The notes under the pieces were generated by a model. The model searched no databases, was not told where the DNA came from, and saw only the letters and a program-made list of their open reading frames with translations. Both the position numbers and the translations under genes were made by a program. A stretch of 64,000 bases of DNA from Agromyces cavernae (lineage in GTDB: Bacteria; Actinomycetota; Actinomycetes; Actinomycetales; Microbacteriaceae), in NCBI RefSeq assembly GCF_021044935.1, contig NZ_JAJNMP010000002.1, positions 124,001-188,000 of the forward strand. Direction: 5' to 3'. Each line of letters begins with the position of its first letter. Positions within the stretch are counted from its first letter, which is position 1. Shown here one piece after another: positions 60,530 through 64,000 of this stretch.

Positions 60530-61603
60530 ATGAAGCTGCACCATCTGACCACGCAGACGACCGACCCGGCTGAGCGAGGCCGCGCCATCGGGCGCCTCTA
60601 CGGTGGCCACATCCGGCAGTCGAGCGAGCGCTACCTCGAGCACTTCGGCATCCTCGGTGTTCCGGCCGATCAGGTGCGCGCGATCGTCGAGCGCAGCCGC
60701 GAGTCCCTGCTCGCCTGGTACCCGTCGCTGGTCGTCGAATCGGATGCCACGGCCGCCGCCGCCGGCATCCAACCGTGGCAGGCCTTCGCCGTCGGCGCCC
60801 GCACCGAGGTGCTCGCGGTCGCTCCATCGGCAGGCGAGGGTGAGTGCTCGACCGCGGTCCGGATCCCCGGCGACGGCACCGCGCCCGAGACGATCCAGAC
60901 CTGGGACTGGCACGGTGACCTCGCTACCGACGGCCTGTTGCACCACTTCTCAGTCGGCTCGGGCCGGGAGGTGAAGCTGTTCACCGAGTTCGGCACGGCC
61001 GCGAAGATCGGCGTGAACGACGCGGGACTCGGCCTGCACTTCAATATCCTGTCGCACGGCTCCGACAGCGAGGCGGGCGGAGTTCCCGTTCACGCCGTCG
61101 CCCGTCGCATCCTCGAGGAGGCCACGACGCTCGCCGATGCGCGCGAGATCGCGGCATCGGCGCGAGTCAGCGCCTCGACCGTGTTCACGGTCGCCGCCTT
61201 CCGCGACGGCGTCGCCGAGGCAGCGAGCATCGAGGTCGCGCCCGCCGGCATCGGCATCGTCCACCCGAACGACGACGGCTGGGTCGTGCACACCAACCAC
61301 TTCCTCGACCCGGTGCTCGCCGAGGGCGACACCATGCGCGAAGACTCGACGACGCGGGAGCGCTACGCCCACACCGTCGCCGTGAGCCCGGCGATGACCG
61401 CCCTCGCACCCCGCGCGCGCGCCGCCGCCTTCTGCGGCGGCGACGCCGCGGCGCCGATCTGCATGCGCCCCGACCGGACCAAGCCCACGCACGAGCAGTG
61501 GGGCACCCTGCTCACGATCGCCCTCGACCTGTCCGGCTTCGCCCTCGACGTGCATGCCGGCACACCCGACGAGGTCGCCGTGAGCGGATTGGAGCGTTTC
61601 TGA
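60530..61603 (+). CDS. C45-family Ntn-hydrolase/acyltransferase
   Basis: A 357-residue protein of peptidase family C45, related to acyl-CoA:6-aminopenicillanic acid acyltransferase. The self-processing nucleophile is C106 in GEGECSTAV, followed by TWDWHGDL, the GLGLHFNILSHG region and VVHTNHFLDP. C45 members cleave or transfer acyl groups on amino acids and small amides. The ATG at 60530 matches the family N-terminus. It overlaps the next gene by one base, so the Ntn-hydrolase and amidohydrolase are likely sequential steps. Confidence 0.88.
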   Translation: MKLHHLTTQTTDPAERGRAIGRLYGGHIRQSSERYLEHFGILGVPADQVRAIVERSRESLLAWYPSLVVESDATAAAAGIQPWQAFAVGARTEVLAVAPSAGEGECSTAVRIPGDGTAPETIQTWDWHGDLATDGLLHHFSVGSGREVKLFTEFGTAAKIGVNDAGLGLHFNILSHGSDSEAGGVPVHAVARRILEEATTLADAREIAASARVSASTVFTVAAFRDGVAEAASIEVAPAGIGIVHPNDDGWVVHTNHFLDPVLAEGDTMREDSTTRERYAHTVAVSPAMTALAPRARAAAFCGGDAAAPICMRPDRTKPTHEQWGTLLTIALDLSGFALDVHAGTPDEVAVSGLERF

Positions 61604-63252
61604 TGGGCACCGAGCTGTACCTGAACGCCCGCATCTTCACCGCCGACGACCGGCGCTGGGCCGAGTCCCTCGTCGTCTCCGGCGGCCGCATCGCCTACGT
61701 CGGCGACGTCGACACCGCCCAGCGCATCGCGGGCGCCGATGCCGAGCGCATCGACCTCGACGCTGCCACCGTGCTGCCGGGCTTCGTCGACGGCCACGCC
61801 CACGTCGTCGGCACCGGCGAAGCTGCCGGCCAGGTCGACCTGTGGGGCGCCGCCGACCTCGCCGAGATCCAGCGCCGCATCACCGAATGGGCCGCCGCGA
61901 ACCCCGAGGCTCCGCGCATCCGCGCGCAGGGCTGGAACCACGGCATGCTGCCCGGCGGCGTCCCCGACCGCGGCATGCTCGACGCGGTCGTCGCGGACCG
62001 GCCGGTCTACGCGCAGGCGTACGACTTCCACTCGATCTGGCTCAACACCGCCGCGCTCGGCGAGGTCGGCATCGAGGACGACACCGTTTCGCCGCCCGGC
62101 GGCGTGATCCACCGCGACGCCGCCGGCCACGCGACCGGCTACGTCGACGAGACCGCGATGCACCGGCTCGTCTGGCCGGTCATCGAATCCATGGTCACCG
62201 ACGCCGATCGCGATCGCGACCTCGAGACGGCGCTGCGCGGCTACCGCGAGACGGGCGTCACCGCGACCACCGACATGGCCCTCGACGAGGGCGACCTCGC
62301 GGCGATGGTCCGGGCCGAGGCCGCCGGCACCGTGACCACGCGCATCGCCGCGCACTGGCGCGTGCAGCCCACGGGCGACGAAGGGCAGAACCTCGCCCAG
62401 GTCGCCCGCGCGGCCGAACTCGCCATGCGCCACCACTCCGAGTGGCTGCGCATCACCGGCATCAAGGTGCTCATCGACGGCACGGTCGACGGCTGCACGG
62501 CCGCGGTCGGCGTCCCCTACTCCGACGGCAGCAGCGCCGATCCGATCTGGAGCCTCGACGAGCTCGCGCCCGTCGTGATCGCCGCCGACGCGGCCGGCCT
62601 CCAGGTCGCGATGCACGCCATCGGCGACGAGGCGATCCGGATCGCCATCTCGGCCGTCGAGCAGGCGATCGTCGCGAACGGCCCCCGCGAGCGCCGCCAC
62701 CGCATCGAGCACCTCGAGGTCGTCGGTCCCGACGAGATCGCCCGCCTCGCCGCCATCGGCATCACGGCGAGCATGCAACCGGTGCACGCCGACCCGTCGA
62801 TCCAGGCGAACTGGCGTGCGATGCTCGGGGACGCGCGCGTCGAGCGCGGCTACCCCTGGCCCGAGATGGCCGACGCCGGCGCCCCGCTCGTGTTCGGCAC
62901 CGACTCACCCACCTCGCCGCAGCCGCCGCTGCCGAACATGTTCGTCGCGGCGACCCGCCGCTCGGCGCTCGAGCCGCGCCTGCCCGCGAACCTCCCGCAT
63001 TACGCCCTGCCGCTCGCCGAGGCGATCGAGCACGGCACCCGGGATGCCGCGTGGGCCTGTCGTGCCGAGCACGACTACGGCCGCCTGGCCTCCGGCCTCC
63101 ACGCCGACTTCATCGTGCTCGACCGCGACGTGTTCGCGGCCGACGTCGACGAGCTGCTCGAGACGCAGGTACTCCGCACCGTCGTCGGCGGCCGCACGGT
63201 GCACGCCGCCGCGGGCATTCCGGCCGAGGCATCCGGTGCGGCCCGAACCTGA
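61603..63252 (+). CDS. YtcJ-type metal-dependent amidohydrolase
   Basis: A 549-residue enzyme of the amidohydrolase superfamily (YtcJ group). Metal motifs are GFVDGHAHV, the mid-domain Lys/His segments ITGIKVLIDGTVDG and QVAMHAIGDEAI, HRIEHLEVV and the late Asp in LVFGTDSPTS. The final beta-domain contains LASGLHADFIVLDRDVF. YtcJ enzymes hydrolyse N-acyl or amide bonds, with unknown physiological substrates in most cases. It lies between the C45 gene and an ABC permease in one operon. Confidence 0.92.
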   Translation: MGTELYLNARIFTADDRRWAESLVVSGGRIAYVGDVDTAQRIAGADAERIDLDAATVLPGFVDGHAHVVGTGEAAGQVDLWGAADLAEIQRRITEWAAANPEAPRIRAQGWNHGMLPGGVPDRGMLDAVVADRPVYAQAYDFHSIWLNTAALGEVGIEDDTVSPPGGVIHRDAAGHATGYVDETAMHRLVWPVIESMVTDADRDRDLETALRGYRETGVTATTDMALDEGDLAAMVRAEAAGTVTTRIAAHWRVQPTGDEGQNLAQVARAAELAMRHHSEWLRITGIKVLIDGTVDGCTAAVGVPYSDGSSADPIWSLDELAPVVIAADAAGLQVAMHAIGDEAIRIAISAVEQAIVANGPRERRHRIEHLEVVGPDEIARLAAIGITASMQPVHADPSIQANWRAMLGDARVERGYPWPEMADAGAPLVFGTDSPTSPQPPLPNMFVAATRRSALEPRLPANLPHYALPLAEAIEHGTRDAAWACRAEHDYGRLASGLHADFIVLDRDVFAADVDELLETQVLRTVVGGRTVHAAAGIPAEASGAART

Positions 63253-63304
63253 ACGACGTCGGGCAGCCCGGCCCGACCCTCACTCACGAAAGGCAGGTGA
63301 ACGC

Positions 63305-64000
63305 ATGAGCGAGACCACGGTGGTCGCCGCGCAGGCCGTCGCCCGCAAGCGCGGCAGCGGCCGGCAGACGGTTCGCTTCGTTCTCGGCCGCATCGGCGGC
63401 CTGTTGGCGACCCTCTTCGTCGCGAGCCTCGTCGTGTTCGGCGCCCTCTACGCCGCCCCGGGCAACCCGCTGAGCTTCCTCACGCAGGGGCGCTCGATGA
63501 CGCCCGAGGCGATCGCCGTCCTCGAGGCGCAGTACCACCTCGACGACCCCGTGTGGCTGCAGTACCTGCGCTGGCTCGGCGGCGCCCTGACCGGCGATTT
63601 CGGCACCTCGATCATCTACAACCAGCCGGTCTCGCAGGTGCTCGCCGCCCGTGCACCTGCCTCGGCACTGCTCATCATGATGGCGGCGATCATCGTCCTC
63701 CTGGCCGGACTCGCCGTCGGCGCGTACGCCGGGCTCAAGCCCGGCCTGCTCTCGCGCTCGATGATGGCCGGCGCGACCGCCGTGATGGCGGTGCCGACAT
63801 TCGTCGCCGCGGTCGTGCTCATCCTCGTGTTCGCCGTGCAGCTCGGCTGGTTTCCGGTGTTCGGCGCCGGCACGCCGGGGCTCGACGCGGTGCACCACAC
63901 GACGCTGCCGGCGATCGCGCTCGCACTCGCTTCGGTGGCGTTCGTCGGCCGGCTGTCGCAGGCCGCGATCCGGCAGGAGCTGTCGGCCGACCACGTGCAG
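63305..64000 (+). CDS. Peptide-type ABC permease, DppB family (truncated by window end)
   Basis: The first 232 residues of a permease. A cytoplasmic basic start is followed by FVLGRIGGLLATLFVASLVVFGALYAAPGNPLSFL, MTPEAIAVLEAQYHLDDPVWLQYLRWLGGALTGDFGTSIIYNQPVSQVL and several helices, all typical of DppB/OppB. The frame is open to the last base. It begins 52 bases after the amidohydrolase stop, so the operon probably continues with a full ABC importer outside the window. Confidence 0.92.
   Translation, partial: MSETTVVAAQAVARKRGSGRQTVRFVLGRIGGLLATLFVASLVVFGALYAAPGNPLSFLTQGRSMTPEAIAVLEAQYHLDDPVWLQYLRWLGGALTGDFGTSIIYNQPVSQVLAARAPASALLIMMAAIIVLLAGLAVGAYAGLKPGLLSRSMMAGATAVMAVPTFVAAVVLILVFAVQLGWFPVFGAGTPGLDAVHHTTLPAIALALASVAFVGRLSQAAIRQELSADHVQ

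Overview
The window is a high-GC chromosome segment from a Gram-positive actinobacterium, most likely a member of the Microbacteriaceae. The evidence is strong G/C third-position bias, many GTG starts, a CydC-type exporter end, an actinobacterial DnaJ2-type co-chaperone, and the order hrcA-dnaJ-rsmE-HIT-phoH-ybeY-CBS protein-era, leuA, recO-uppS, dus-dgt-dnaG. The genus is not proven. The NylB-like enzyme near the right end would fit Agromyces or Arthrobacter relatives.

Layout, left half. The window opens in the 3' end of a cydC-like gene (1-408). A secreted M28 peptidase, pabB, leuS, the competence pair comEA-comEC and holA follow. Convergent holA and rpsT are separated by an array of 84-bp hairpin repeats. 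Next come a minus-strand sensor kinase / response regulator / hydrolase operon, then lepA, a DUF1990 gene and hemW. Two small DUF4870 membrane genes precede the CIRCE-controlled hrcA-dnaJ-rsmE cluster, then HIT-phoH-ybeY-CBS-era. A second kinase/regulator pair sits beside a LolD/FtsX-type ABC exporter.

Middle. leuA is preceded by a leucine-rich leader peptide and a perfect 10-bp stem. Then come a TRIC-type channel, recO-uppS, a P-loop kinase, a GntR regulator, a Pr6Pr membrane protein, and a DsbA/FrnE protein coupled to a 43-residue CxxxxC miniprotein. ybaK, dus-dgt and dnaG follow. A complete oligopeptide/dipeptide ABC operon has an extra ATPase and a 2-hydroxyacid dehydrogenase. tRNA-Asn, azlCD, def, a DMT-family transporter, a GT4 glycosyltransferase and tRNA-Met complete the core part.

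Right end (55.3-64 kb). After tRNA-Met lies about 570 bp of decayed DNA holding a frameshifted LuxR HTH remnant. It is followed by two catabolic modules. One is a NylB-type 6-aminohexanoate-dimer hydrolase homologue coupled to an NCS1 transporter and divergent from a TetR regulator with two palindromic operators. The other is a LacI regulator divergent from a C45 Ntn-hydrolase, an amidohydrolase and the start of a DppB-type ABC permease. Together they look like uptake and hydrolysis of amide-bond compounds.

The clearest window-wide pattern is regulatory. At least a dozen genes have a TANNNT or GAGAAT-type -10 box exactly 6 (sometimes 7) bases before the start codon, which predicts leaderless mRNAs. 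The 11-mer CGGATGTCCCG (either strand) also occurs ten times, twice as inverted pairs inside terminator-like stems. All positions were read by eye; no database or program was run.
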